Of a DNA stretch of 35,742 bases, positions 7,223 to 15,261 are shown one piece after another (within the stretch, counting starts at the first letter, position 1; every line of letters starts with the position of its first letter). The notes under the pieces are model-generated. The model was not told the origin of the DNA. It did no database searches and saw only the letters and a list, made by a program, of their open reading frames with translations. This stretch comes from Clostridia bacterium. Lineage in GTDB: Bacteria; Bacillota; Clostridia; Oscillospirales; CAG-272. The position numbers were made by a program, and so were the translations under genes. Where the stretch lies: positions 1 through 35,742 of the forward strand of contig JAGBIA010000128.1 in assembly GCA_017935225.1 (NCBI GenBank), given 5' to 3'.

Positions 7223-8581
7223 TCACTCCAAGTGTTCGAGCGTCATTTTCGCTCTCTCGGATATGCTGACTCTGCCGACTCCGAAGATCGAGGTCTCGAG
7301 CTTATCGTTGATAGGCGCGGTCCACTCTTCTCCGATCGCGTCGATGCCAAGCATCATTCCGAGTATCGAGCCGACCGTTGCACCGTTGCAGTCGGTGTCA
7401 AATCCTGTCTCGACAGACATACAGATAGATCTGCCAAAGTCGCCCTTGCCGTAAAGCAGAGCCGCCGCGACGATCATCGCGTTGGAGATCGTATGACACC
7501 AGCCGTGCGCCGAGTATTCGTCGTAGGCTTTGTGTATATTCTCAAAGCACTCGCGCTCGCCAACGCCGCGCTCGTAGCCCTCGATTATTCCCATCACGCT
7601 CTCGTAGAGTCGCGAGGTGTGCGGCACTTCGGCAAGTCCGCAGAGGATAACGTCCTTGACGTCGTCACAGACTGCCGCCGCCGCGATCATAGCGGATGCG
7701 AACATCTCGCCGTAAATTCCGTTCTTTATATGCGAGATCGACGCGTCGCGGAATGCCATCTCTGCCGCCATCTCACAGTTACCGGGGTTGATATATCCGA
7801 AATAGTCGCCTCTGATCTGCGCGCCTATCCACTCGCGGAATGCGTTCTTATAGGTCGCCGAATGCGGAGCTCTGTAGCCCTTGACGAAATTGCAGAAAGC
7901 AACTCGCTCAGCGGTGCAGTACGCGTACTTGGGCTGAAGATCCATCCATGCCCTTGCCATATCGTCAGCCGTAAATCTTCTGCCGTAGCGGCGGAGCACC
8001 TCTTGCGCGAGCACGACGTAGTTGGTATCGTCGTCGACGGGCATACCGTCTATTCGATCGGCATAAGGTCTGTTCCAGAAATCAAATCTGTATCTCTCCC
8101 TTACGTTTTCGGGCTGATCGGTGCTTACTATGTATCGGTGCATAGGATAATTTCCGCTCTCCTCAAGGAAAGGTACGAGCTCATCGGTGCGCACGCCCTC
8201 GACAGTCTTGCCGAGCATACAGCCGCATATTCTTCCCATCCACGCGCCGTGTATCTTGGGTAAAAGCTCGTCACGGGAAAGCTCCTTTTTAGCTATCCTA
8301 TGCTCCTTGCGAAGCGCGCGGATGCCCTCAAGATCGGAGGGCTCAACGTAGGGGTATCCCTCTTTGATCGGTGCATTCGAGACGATATTATAGATAACGT
8401 CGCCAAGCTGCGCCTTTACCTCGTTCTTGGGCATTCTCGACACGAGATCGAAAAGCTCCTTGTATTGCTCTATATCAAGTCCTTCCTCGATGGACTGCTC
8501 GTATTCGACCGTAACAGCCTCGGGATAGAACTCCCAGCCGTGCATATTCTCATAATCCTTTTTTACTTTTCTTTCAGACAT
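7223..8581 (-). CDS. ADP-ribosylglycohydrolase-fold (DraG-like) protein
   Basis: A 452-residue protein. Residues 1-100 are a family-specific N-terminal helical region; the ADP-ribosylglycohydrolase fold follows from GAWMGRICGCMLGK (112-125). Acidic metal-binding motifs are PVDDDTNY (181-188) and GFDTDCNG (393-400), matching the binuclear metal site of DraG/ARH enzymes. Classic DraG removes ADP-ribose from proteins, but in sugar operons beside PfkB kinases these folds more likely hydrolyse a nucleoside or N-glycosidic substrate. Starts after AGGAGG and lies 11 bases downstream of the araC-type gene. Function of this branch is not established. Confidence 0.82.
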   Translation of the reverse strand: MSERKVKKDYENMHGWEFYPEAVTVEYEQSIEEGLDIEQYKELFDLVSRMPKNEVKAQLGDVIYNIVSNAPIKEGYPYVEPSDLEGIRALRKEHRIAKKELSRDELLPKIHGAWMGRICGCMLGKTVEGVRTDELVPFLEESGNYPMHRYIVSTDQPENVRERYRFDFWNRPYADRIDGMPVDDDTNYVVLAQEVLRRYGRRFTADDMARAWMDLQPKYAYCTAERVAFCNFVKGYRAPHSATYKNAFREWIGAQIRGDYFGYINPGNCEMAAEMAFRDASISHIKNGIYGEMFASAMIAAAAVCDDVKDVILCGLAEVPHTSRLYESVMGIIEGYERGVGERECFENIHKAYDEYSAHGWCHTISNAMIVAAALLYGKGDFGRSICMSVETGFDTDCNGATVGSILGMMLGIDAIGEEWTAPINDKLETSIFGVGRVSISERAKMTLEHLE

Positions 8582-8592
8582 AAAAACTCCTC

Positions 8593-9489
8593 CTATTGTT
8601 TGTCCTCGCTCTCGCTCGGGCTCTGTGTCATTTTCCTGCTCTCGTTGGGAGATACACCGAAATAATCCTTGTAGGATCGGCTGAATGTATATATCGACGA
8701 GAAATTGAGCAGCTCGGATATCTGAGTTACGCTCAGCTTGCCTTCAAGCAAAAGCAACCTTGCTACGTCAAGTCGGCGGCGACGGTAGTACGTGCTCAGC
8801 GTCTCGCCCGTGGTCTTTTTGAACATATCCGAAATATAGCTGTAGTTGTAGTGCATCACCTCTACCACGTCGGCAAGGCTCGAGATGGTATATATGTGCG
8901 TGTCTATGTAGTTCATTATGCGGTAGCAGAATTCCTCGGGCTTGCTCACGCTCTTCTCGCGGCTCACGCTCTCGAGCGACACAAATCCGCGGATAGTATA
9001 GTAGATTATCTGCTCCATCATCGCTCTGATCTGCTGATCGGAATATATCTGCTCCGAGGTGATCTCCGAGATAACGTTTCCGACAAGGAAATCGACTCTG
9101 TCATCCCGAAAAACTCTGCAGTCGGCAAGCATACACCTCTGACTTATCTCCTCAAGCTCATGCCTCAGCTCTTCCCTCTCGCTCCAAAAAGCAAAGAAGC
9201 GGAATTTGAGCGGATCGTCGCTGCTCGAGCGTATTTCGTGGAACTCACTCGGGAATGAGAGGTATATGTCACCCTTGCTCACATCGACCGAAACTCCGTT
9301 TGTGATAACGCTTCCCTTGCCTCCCGTCACTACCGTGAGCTCGTACCAATTGAGGTGCGCGTGAAGCGGAATCACGTTGTCGGCTTCGCAGTGGATCTTG
9401 CCCACCTGATATAAAAGGCAGTCGCCAAAGCGGCGCGGCGCGGGGATATAATTTTTGTCTATCGCGTATTTTACGTTAGTGCTGCTCAT
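8593..9489 (-). CDS. AraC-family transcriptional regulator (operon head)
   Basis: A 298-residue regulator with an N-terminal cupin sugar-sensing region (HAHLNWYELTVVTGGKG, then a GDIYLSFPSEFHE loop) and a C-terminal double helix-turn-helix of about 100 residues ending with YTFSRSYKDYFGVSPNE. Three in-frame ATGs exist; 9489 is chosen because the GGGGG Shine-Dalgarno is 7 bases upstream, whereas it nearly touches the ATG at 9495. It is the first gene of the minus-strand operon and also faces the divergent plus-strand operon. It probably controls both, activating in response to an imported sugar. It has its own consensus promoter (9511-9539). Confidence 0.9.
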   Translation of the reverse strand: MSSTNVKYAIDKNYIPAPRRFGDCLLYQVGKIHCEADNVIPLHAHLNWYELTVVTGGKGSVITNGVSVDVSKGDIYLSFPSEFHEIRSSSDDPLKFRFFAFWSEREELRHELEEISQRCMLADCRVFRDDRVDFLVGNVISEITSEQIYSDQQIRAMMEQIIYYTIRGFVSLESVSREKSVSKPEEFCYRIMNYIDTHIYTISSLADVVEVMHYNYSYISDMFKKTTGETLSTYYRRRRLDVARLLLLEGKLSVTQISELLNFSSIYTFSRSYKDYFGVSPNESRKMTQSPSESEDKQ

Positions 9490-9510
9490 ACTCATACCCC
9501 CTTTTTTATG

Positions 9511-9539
9511 ATTATAGCACCTCAACACCTCAATGTCAA
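9511..9539 (-). promoter_or_regulatory. Sigma-70-type promoter of the araC-led operon, with tandem repeat in spacer
   Basis: On the minus strand TTGACA (9534-9539), a 17-bp spacer and TATAAT (9511-9516) form a full consensus promoter 22 bases before the araC start. The spacer holds two exact copies of TTGAGGTG in tandem (9518-9533), a likely operator where a bound protein would block or reshape RNA polymerase binding. Confidence 0.85.
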
Positions 9540-9563
9540 TAAAAATAATAAATTTTATCCTTT

Positions 9564-9604
9564 TTTTGCGCTACTTTTGCACAAAAAACCAAAATAGTGC
9601 AAAA
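9564..9604. promoter_or_regulatory. Candidate AraC operator in the divergent intergenic region
   Basis: TTTTGCGC (9564) and TTTTGCAC (9575) repeat directly with an 11-bp period, one helical turn. TTTTGCGCTA (9564-9573) is inverted at 9595-9604 with one mismatch. The sites lie just upstream of the plus-strand promoter at 9625-9653, where an AraC-type activator would bind. Assignment to this regulator is inference. Confidence 0.5.
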
Positions 9605-9624
9605 TTAAAAATAAAGTTGTGCTA

Positions 9625-9653
9625 TTTACTAAGGGGCAAAAGAATTATATAAT
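9625..9653 (+). promoter_or_regulatory. Promoter of the plus-strand oxidoreductase operon
   Basis: TTTACT (9625-9630), 17-bp spacer, perfect TATAAT (9648-9653), about 60 bases before the gene start. The weak -35 next to upstream repeats is typical of an activator-dependent promoter. Confidence 0.7.
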
Positions 9654-9720
9654 AGATGTAACAAAGATGTTATGCAATCTTTGCATTCTTATCTAAAACA
9701 AAAAAGGCAGGTAAAAAATT

Positions 9721-10782
9721 ATGAAAACTACTGTTGTTGCCGTCGTTGGATGCGGAAGAATCGCTAACAACGCTCATTTTCCCGCTCTCACAAAGCTCGA
9801 GAACGTAAGAATCAAATACGCTTGTGACCTCATACTCGAGAAGGCTGTTGCCGCTAAGGAGAAGTTCCCCAAGATCGAAGAGGTCATCACTGACTATAAG
9901 GTAGCACTTGCTGACCCCGAGGTAGAGGCAGTATTCGTGCTCACCCCCAATTTCGCTCACTACACCGTTACTATGGACGCTCTCCGCGCAGGCAAGCACG
10001 TTATGTGCGAGAAGCCCGTTACGGTAAGCTACGAGCTCTCCTGCGAGATGGCTGCTGAGGCAGACAAGCAGGGCAAGATCCTCAACATCGGCGTTTGCAA
10101 CCGCTATCACAAGTCGGTAGAACTTCTTGAAGAGCTCAACAGACAGGGCGAGTTCGGTAAGATCTACCACATCTACTGCTCCTTCCGCGCATTCCGTTCC
10201 ATCCCCGGACTCGGCGGCGCATTCACGGATAAGGCTCAGTCGGGTGGCGGCGCGCTCATCGACTGGGGCGTTCACTTCCTCGACCTCATCCTCTACATCC
10301 TCGGCGACGCAAAGCTCAAGAACGTTACCTGCGACGCATACTCCGAGATGGCAAAGGATATGAAGTCCTACAAGTACAAGAGCATGTGGGCTGAGGACAC
10401 CAAGGACATCGAGAACGGCGTTAACGACGTTGACGACTTCATCACAGGCTACATCAGAACCGACAAGGCAAGCATCTCCTTCAACGGCGCGTGGGCACAG
10501 AATCTCGACAAGGGCGAGATGTTCATCGACTTCCTCGGCGACAAGAAGGGTGCAAGACTCACCTACGGCGGTCAGTTCGAGGTTACCGACGGCGAGACTC
10601 TCGAGACCACAAAGACCGAGCACGAGATCCCCAATATGTATCTTTGCGAGGACGCTGATTTCTTCAACTCCATCGAGTCGGGTGTAAAGAACAAGAACAA
10701 CATCGACAACATTCTTGAGAGCATGAAGCTTCTTGACTATCTCTACAAGTCTGCAGAGATCGGCAAGGAGATCCAGCTCTGA
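9721..10782 (+). CDS. Gfo/Idh/MocA-family oxidoreductase
   Basis: A 353-residue NAD(P)-dependent sugar dehydrogenase: Rossmann motif GCGRIA (10-15), EKP at 97-99 with catalytic Lys98, and GGGALIDWGVHFLDL giving Asp181, His185 and Asp188. Codon use is strongly C/G-ending (AAG, CTC, ATC), suggesting high expression. It is the first gene of a three-gene operon with a short oxidoreductase-like protein and a TIM-barrel isomerase, facing the araC-led operon across a shared regulatory region. The acceptor sugar is unknown; glycoside, glucose or inositol-type substrates are all plausible. Confidence 0.9.
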   Translation: MKTTVVAVVGCGRIANNAHFPALTKLENVRIKYACDLILEKAVAAKEKFPKIEEVITDYKVALADPEVEAVFVLTPNFAHYTVTMDALRAGKHVMCEKPVTVSYELSCEMAAEADKQGKILNIGVCNRYHKSVELLEELNRQGEFGKIYHIYCSFRAFRSIPGLGGAFTDKAQSGGGALIDWGVHFLDLILYILGDAKLKNVTCDAYSEMAKDMKSYKYKSMWAEDTKDIENGVNDVDDFITGYIRTDKASISFNGAWAQNLDKGEMFIDFLGDKKGARLTYGGQFEVTDGETLETTKTEHEIPNMYLCEDADFFNSIESGVKNKNNIDNILESMKLLDYLYKSAEIGKEIQL

Positions 10783-10793
10783 GAGGTATTGAA

Positions 10794-11636
10794 ATGAAAA
10801 AGATCGGTTTCGTTGATTTTTACCTCAGTGAATGGCACGCTAATAACTATCCCGCGTGGATCAAAGAGGTCTGCGCAGACAAGGGCTTTGAGTACGAGCT
10901 CGCTTACGCGTGGGCTGAGCAGGATATCTCTCCCGTAGACGGCAGAAGCTCGGCAGAATGGTGCGCAGCTTTTGGCGCAGAGCAGTGCGCGACGGTCGAG
11001 GAGCTTTGCGAGAAGTCGGACGTTATCTTCATTCTCGCTCCCACCAACCCCGAAAAGCATCTTCCCTACGCAAAGGCAGTGCTTCCTTACGGCAAGCCTA
11101 CCTACATCGATAAGACCTTCGCTCCGAACCTTGATGAAGCAAAGGAGATCTTCGCTATTGCAGAAAAGCACGGCACTCCCTTCTTCTCGTCCTCGGCTCT
11201 CCGCTACGAAGCCTCTCTTGACGACGTAGAGGATTGCCGCAATATCACGGTATTTATGTCGGGCTCGTCGGCTGACGAATATATCATCCACGACATCGAG
11301 ATGGTAGTAAAGAAGCTCGGTATCGGTGCAAACAAGGTTATGTGCGTCGAGAACGGCAAGCAGAGATTTTTCCATCTCGGCTACGCAGATGACCGCTCCG
11401 CCTGCCTCGTTTACGCTCCCTACGGTCTCCCCGGAGCTACCATTATGGAGTCCGCGACCGAGGGCAAGACGGTCAAGTCGAGAAGCGCGATATTCAACGA
11501 GCTTATCGCTGACATTCTCCGCTTCTTCGGCGAGCGCACCGTAAGCTTCGACGTAGCACAGACGCTTGAGGCTATGAAGATCCGCGACGCAGTTCTCGCT
11601 TCGAGAGACAATTGCGGTCAGTGGATAGAAGTCTGA
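10794..11636 (+). CDS. Short Gfo/Idh/MocA-like oxidoreductase
   Basis: A 280-residue protein, 70-110 residues shorter than the other family members here. The normal catalytic EKP is replaced by DKTF (106-109, Lys107 kept), and the C-terminal half is reduced, with EYIIHDIEMV giving a candidate His166. The N-terminus (KIGFVDFYLSEWHANNYP) lacks a glycine-rich GxGxxG, so dinucleotide binding may be altered. It starts 11 bases after the previous stop with Shine-Dalgarno GAGAGG. It could be a distant dehydrogenase, a non-redox lyase/isomerase, or a partner subunit of the neighbouring full-length enzyme. Confidence 0.78.
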   Translation: MKKIGFVDFYLSEWHANNYPAWIKEVCADKGFEYELAYAWAEQDISPVDGRSSAEWCAAFGAEQCATVEELCEKSDVIFILAPTNPEKHLPYAKAVLPYGKPTYIDKTFAPNLDEAKEIFAIAEKHGTPFFSSSALRYEASLDDVEDCRNITVFMSGSSADEYIIHDIEMVVKKLGIGANKVMCVENGKQRFFHLGYADDRSACLVYAPYGLPGATIMESATEGKTVKSRSAIFNELIADILRFFGERTVSFDVAQTLEAMKIRDAVLASRDNCGQWIEV

Positions 11637-11650
11637 GTGAGGTAAATCTT

Positions 11651-12502
11651 ATGAAAATAGGTGTTATTACAGACTGCTTTGGCTTCGGTCTTCCCGTTGC
11701 CACTGCTATTGAGCGCGCCGCAGCTCTCGGCTTTGACGGCGTGCAGATATACGCTACCACCGGCTCTTTCTCGCCCGATGCGCTCGACGCAGAGGCTATA
11801 AAGAGCTATCGCGAGCTGCTTAAGTCCAAGGGACTTGAGGTAAGCGCGCTCTGCGGAGATATGGGCGGCCACGGCTTCCAGATCGCAGAGGATAACCCCG
11901 CGAGAATTGAGATGACCAACCGCATCGTTGACCTCGCTTGCGAGTTCGGCGCAAAGGTAGTCACCACTCATATCGGCGTTATTCCCTCGGATAAGAACGA
12001 TCCTACCTACAAGGTAATGCTCGATGCTCTCACCGCTTGCGGCAAGTACGCAAAGTCGCGCGGCGTTACTCTCGCTATCGAGACAGGCCCCGAGACCGCT
12101 GACGTGCTCTACGGCTTCATTCAGGACACCGAGGGCGGCGTTGGTGTAAACCTTGACCCCGCTAACTTCGTTATGGTCACCGGTCAGGATCCCGTTGCGG
12201 CTGTAAAGCTTCTCGGCAAGCATATCGTCCACACTCACGTAAAGGACGGCGTTATGCTCAAGCGCACCGATCCCAAGATCATCTACGATCACTTCGCAAC
12301 CGGCGGAATTGAGGCTCTCAACGTTGCAGACTACTTCAAGGAAGTTCCCGTAGGCACGGGCGACGTAGACTTCCCCGCTTACATCGCAGCCCTCAAAGAA
12401 GCAGGCTACGACGGATATCTCACCATCGAGCGTGAGACGGGCGCTGACCCCGAGGCTGATATCGTTCTCGCAAGAGATACTATCAAAAAGCTCGCGTTCT
12501 GA
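11651..12502 (+). CDS. Xylose-isomerase-like TIM barrel (sugar phosphate isomerase/epimerase family)
   Basis: A 283-residue metal-dependent barrel with ligands Glu144 (AIETGPE), Asp169 (NLDPANF), His196 (HTHVKDG) and Glu260 (TIERETG). The frame is open 13 codons further upstream, but the ATG at 11651 follows GAGGT with good spacing and begins the first beta strand (MKIGVITDCFG). It follows the short oxidoreductase gene by 14 bases and closes the operon before a strong terminator. Likely an epimerase, isomerase or lyase acting on the keto-sugar made by the upstream dehydrogenase; the reaction is inferred. Confidence 0.9.
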   Translation: MKIGVITDCFGFGLPVATAIERAAALGFDGVQIYATTGSFSPDALDAEAIKSYRELLKSKGLEVSALCGDMGGHGFQIAEDNPARIEMTNRIVDLACEFGAKVVTTHIGVIPSDKNDPTYKVMLDALTACGKYAKSRGVTLAIETGPETADVLYGFIQDTEGGVGVNLDPANFVMVTGQDPVAAVKLLGKHIVHTHVKDGVMLKRTDPKIIYDHFATGGIEALNVADYFKEVPVGTGDVDFPAYIAALKEAGYDGYLTIERETGADPEADIVLARDTIKKLAF

Positions 12503-12514
12503 CAGTTAAACAAG

Positions 12515-12554
12515 AAAAGGACGAGGAATTGTTGAAATTCCTCGTCCTTTTTTG
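12515..12554 (+). terminator. Strong rho-independent terminator
   Basis: A 16-bp perfect stem (12515-12530 with 12536-12551, core GGACGAGGAATT) around loop GTTGA ends in a T run. It closes the 9721-12502 operon 13 bases after its stop. Confidence 0.95.
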
Positions 12555-12589
12555 GCAAGCACTGCTTCTGTGGATACAGAAGCTATTTT

Positions 12590-12785
12590 TAGTTATGAGT
12601 TATAAGGCTCGCTTGTGCTCGCCGTTATGAGTTTGCATTTTGCTACGCAAAAATGCAATCGTTATGATATGATCGCCTCATTCTATCGAACTGTGCCGAA
12701 GGCACATCATAATTTGGCGTAGCCAACCATAACTCTAAACTCGCCGCAGGCGATCATAGTTGCGTAGTGCCTTAGGGCACTACGC
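12590..12785. repeat. Mosaic of short GC-rich hairpin repeats
   Basis: The 323-base gap between the converging operons holds no gene but a string of small palindromes: 12633-12658 (TTGCATTTTGC inverted), 12692-12706 (TGTGCC-GAA-GGCACA), 12715-12721 region GGCGTAGCC, 12741-12753 (TCGCC-GCA-GGCGA) and 12762-12785 (GCGTAGTGCC-TTAG-GGCACTACGC). They are linked by TTATGA / CATAACT spacers. The arrangement suggests stepwise accumulation of a small hairpin repeat family. The last hairpin could also terminate the minus-strand operon ending at 12826. Confidence 0.6.
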
Positions 12786-12825
12786 TAATCCGCGGCGCGT
12801 TTTGTGCTTTTATTCATTAGAAATC

Positions 12826-13359
12826 TTAAATTTCACCCTGCGCGGATATCCCGCTTTTTGTCTTGCGGAAGCGGATAATTCCGACGATCGAGGAAATTAT
12901 GGCGACTGCCTCGTTGGTAATTCCTCCGATAGAGAAAACGAAAACGTTATATATCAGCACCATCGTCGATGTGACGAGGATGCTCTTGCGCAAAAGCTGA
13001 TTGTCGCCGAGAGAAATAAAGATAGTATTCGCCGCGAGCGCTATGATCGGGAGCAACGAGTGCCAGCCCTCCCACGAGAAAAATCCGACTACCGTCATCA
13101 CGAGCGCAAGTATTCCCGCGCTCACGTAGGCTGTACGCGTTCTCTCCTTTTGCATATAAAAGATCACGTTTCGTGTAAGGCAGACGATATTGAGCGCAAA
13201 GCCCGAGCTTGCGCCGAGCAGTAAAAAGCTGATGCAGATGCAGACCGTTGCACTGCTTTGGAAAATGAGGAGCGAGCGCTTGGTCTTTGCCTGATATGAC
13301 ACAAACGTCAGTATCGTCGCGATAATTCCGAGCGCCTGCCCGATGATCTGCTGTGGCAC
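12826..13359 (-). CDS. YgjV-family inner membrane protein, SWEET/PQ-loop-like (copy 1)
   Basis: A 177-residue integral membrane protein with seven hydrophobic segments in a 3+1+3 pattern. The first loop VSYQAKTKRS and a second-half segment with conserved YN and GIIRF resemble PQ-loop/SWEET-type half repeats. The start is the GTG at 13359, preceded by GGAGG; an upstream TTG in frame would overlap that site. It belongs to the YgjV family (E. coli YgjV lies beside hexuronate genes, from memory); transport activity is unproven. It is the last gene of the GH32 / metallo-hydrolase / YgjV / GH39 operon, 28 bases after the GH39-like gene. See paralogues at 14727 and 22146. Confidence 0.75.
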   Translation of the reverse strand: MPQQIIGQALGIIATILTFVSYQAKTKRSLLIFQSSATVCICISFLLLGASSGFALNIVCLTRNVIFYMQKERTRTAYVSAGILALVMTVVGFFSWEGWHSLLPIIALAANTIFISLGDNQLLRKSILVTSTMVLIYNVFVFSIGGITNEAVAIISSIVGIIRFRKTKSGISAQGEI

Positions 13360-13387
13360 GTTTACCTCCAAAAGTCAAAGACAGAGC

Positions 13388-14734
13388 TTATTTCTCGAGC
13401 GTTACGAGATAGGTCGAGAAGAGCGACATCTCGAGGTTCAGCGAGAGCTGCTCACCGCTCGTTCTGATCTCGACAGTCTTCTTCATATCGTTATTTTCAT
13501 CGAGCAGATAGCACTTGAGCGTGTAATCGCCCTCGAGCGCGATATTCGAGAGGTCAAGCGTGAGCTCGGTCGTCTCTGTCGCGTCGTCGTCAGAGTAATG
13601 CGTGAGCATAACAGCCGCGCCATTCTCGCCCTTTGCGGCAGAGGCGTGGATATTCTCGCCAAGTGTCTCGACCTCAACACACTCGCCGAGCTTATAAAGC
13701 TCGTTGAACATTCTGAAAGGATAATAACCCTTGAGGATATTGCAGATAAGGTCGGTCGAGAACAGACCGTTCATTCCGCCCGGACGGGCGTCGTAGTACA
13801 TAAGCATATCGAGCGGCGCGTACTGGCAAAGGCTCATAGTCGAGGCGATAAACGCCGCGCCCTTGAGCGACTTTTCCTGCTTGAGCGAGTATATCCAATC
13901 CTCGCCCTCCCAGCCGCGAACGTAGTTCCACTCGTTGTTGATGCTCTCGGCATCGGTGTAGCCGTACTCGTCCATCATTTCGCGGAAGAGGCGGCACTTG
14001 TCGGCAACCTTGCGCGGATCGTTCGAATAGATGTGCCAGGAAAAGAAGTCGATCGGAGTCTCTCTCTTCTGCATCTCCGAGAGGAAGTCGCGCGCCCAAT
14101 CCTCACGGTGAGCAAGCGCAGGACCGCCTATCTTGAGGTGCGGGAAGCAGGACTTGAGGTGCTTTGCGGCGATCTCGTAAAGATCGAAGAACTGCGCCTT
14201 AGTGCCGCCCCAAGTGCGCTTGTGCGTGCTATCGTCGGGATCGAGATCGGGCTCGTTCCAGATCTCCCAATACTCGACCTTCATATTCATTCCGTCGCCC
14301 CATCCTTCAGTATAGTGGCGGATGATATGCTCGCAGATGACCGCCCACTTATGAAAATCCTTCGGGGGCAGAGTGTTGTATTTCTTCTTCCAATGCTCGA
14401 TCTTCGAGCCAAGGCGGAAGAAAGGCTCACTGCCGCCGTGTGCGATGATCTGCATATACTCGTCGGTCAGCACGAAATCGTAGGATGCGGGATCGTAAGG
14501 ATCTGCATCGAAGTCAGTAAAGATATTGTTTACGTCAACCGTGTGCTCTCCGCCGTAGGTCGCGCAGAAAGCCGCGTCGTGCGTGCGCGCATAAGGAATT
14601 CCCGCCTCGCGCCAGGGCTCGATATTGGTTATTCTCTGGTCAACGGCAAACTTGTAGATAGGTCCGTTATTCACCGCGTGCATCGGCTTTACCTTGCCGC
14701 AGGTGTTATCGAAATTGACTCTGATCTTATTCAT
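13388..14734 (-). CDS. GH39-like clan GH-A glycosidase (beta-xylosidase type)
   Basis: A 448-residue cytoplasmic enzyme. The TIM barrel carries EIWNEPDLDP with acid/base Glu161 and SINNEWNY with nucleophile Glu268, the expected strand-4 and strand-7 glutamates of a retaining clan A glycosidase; the spacing (~107) fits GH39. Residues ~350-448 form a C-terminal beta-sandwich as in GH39 beta-xylosidases. The likely activity is release of xylose or a related sugar from short oligosaccharides, but alpha-iduronidase-like or other GH-A activities are possible. It overlaps the upstream YgjV-type gene by 8 bases (14727-14734), which suggests coupled translation and a shared substrate. Confidence 0.8.
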   Translation of the reverse strand: MNKIRVNFDNTCGKVKPMHAVNNGPIYKFAVDQRITNIEPWREAGIPYARTHDAAFCATYGGEHTVDVNNIFTDFDADPYDPASYDFVLTDEYMQIIAHGGSEPFFRLGSKIEHWKKKYNTLPPKDFHKWAVICEHIIRHYTEGWGDGMNMKVEYWEIWNEPDLDPDDSTHKRTWGGTKAQFFDLYEIAAKHLKSCFPHLKIGGPALAHREDWARDFLSEMQKRETPIDFFSWHIYSNDPRKVADKCRLFREMMDEYGYTDAESINNEWNYVRGWEGEDWIYSLKQEKSLKGAAFIASTMSLCQYAPLDMLMYYDARPGGMNGLFSTDLICNILKGYYPFRMFNELYKLGECVEVETLGENIHASAAKGENGAAVMLTHYSDDDATETTELTLDLSNIALEGDYTLKCYLLDENNDMKKTVEIRTSGEQLSLNLEMSLFSTYLVTLEK

Positions 14735-15260
14735 TATCTGTTTCTCCCTTGTGTTTATTTAAAATATCATATCTGAAGATAGCTATAAGTATCGACACGA
14801 TCGAGAGCGTGTCACCGATCGCCGAGCCGTAAGCTCCGCTCGTGATGTTGAACACCAGCCAGAAGGGCGAGCCGAGCAGAGAGACGAGGCGGATATGCTT
14901 CTCTCGCTCAAGCCAGAATGCCGAGGTGTGAAGCAGCACACCGACTATCGGAAAAAGGCTGAAGATATTGCGGTAGAATATAAGTCCCGACGCAATTATA
15001 ATGAGGTCTATGCCGACGACAAAGAGCTTTAAGTGCTTTTTGATCAGCGGTGTATCCTTCTTGCCTGCAAGGATTGACGCAACAATACCCGACACGTCGA
15101 GTGCCGCGCCGTCGAATGCGCCGAGCAGGATATACTGAAGTATGTATAGCGCTCGCGAGGTCGCGTTGAGCAGGATTATTCCCTTGCGCCTCTTCATCTG
15201 ATACGAGAGCAGGAAGCAGGCGACCGCGAGAAGTCCTATGATAAAAGCGGCGATCTCCAT
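14727..15260 (-). CDS. YgjV-family inner membrane protein, SWEET/PQ-loop-like (copy 2)
   Basis: A 177-residue protein, the same length as copies 1 and 3. It has about seven hydrophobic helices, with LLSYQMKRRKG in the first loop and LGAFDGAALDVSGIVAS in helix 3. Its stop overlaps the start of the GH39-like gene, and its start lies 1 base after the metallo-hydrolase stop. Only family membership and topology can be read directly; a role in carrying the oligosaccharide cleaved by the neighbouring GH39 and GH32 enzymes is inferred from gene order and the absence of another transporter. Confidence 0.75.
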   Translation of the reverse strand: MEIAAFIIGLLAVACFLLSYQMKRRKGIILLNATSRALYILQYILLGAFDGAALDVSGIVASILAGKKDTPLIKKHLKLFVVGIDLIIIASGLIFYRNIFSLFPIVGVLLHTSAFWLEREKHIRLVSLLGSPFWLVFNITSGAYGSAIGDTLSIVSILIAIFRYDILNKHKGETDNE

Positions 15261-15261
15261 A

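Noticed and set aside
5483..8263. 926-codon open frame on the plus strand
   Set aside because: It is antisense to the TIM-barrel, ribokinase and ADP-ribosylglycohydrolase genes, which have clear motifs and ribosome sites. Its translation is rich in Arg/His/Leu with no domain; the codon bias of the true genes leaves the opposite frame free of stops.
9670..10623. 317-codon open frame on the minus strand opposite the oxidoreductase at 9721
   Set aside because: Antisense to a gene with intact EKP and Rossmann motifs; Leu/Val/Glu-rich low-complexity translation.
12590..12785. Possible CRISPR array
   Set aside because: The repeated hairpins differ in sequence and spacing, with no constant repeat or unique spacers, and no cas genes are in the window.
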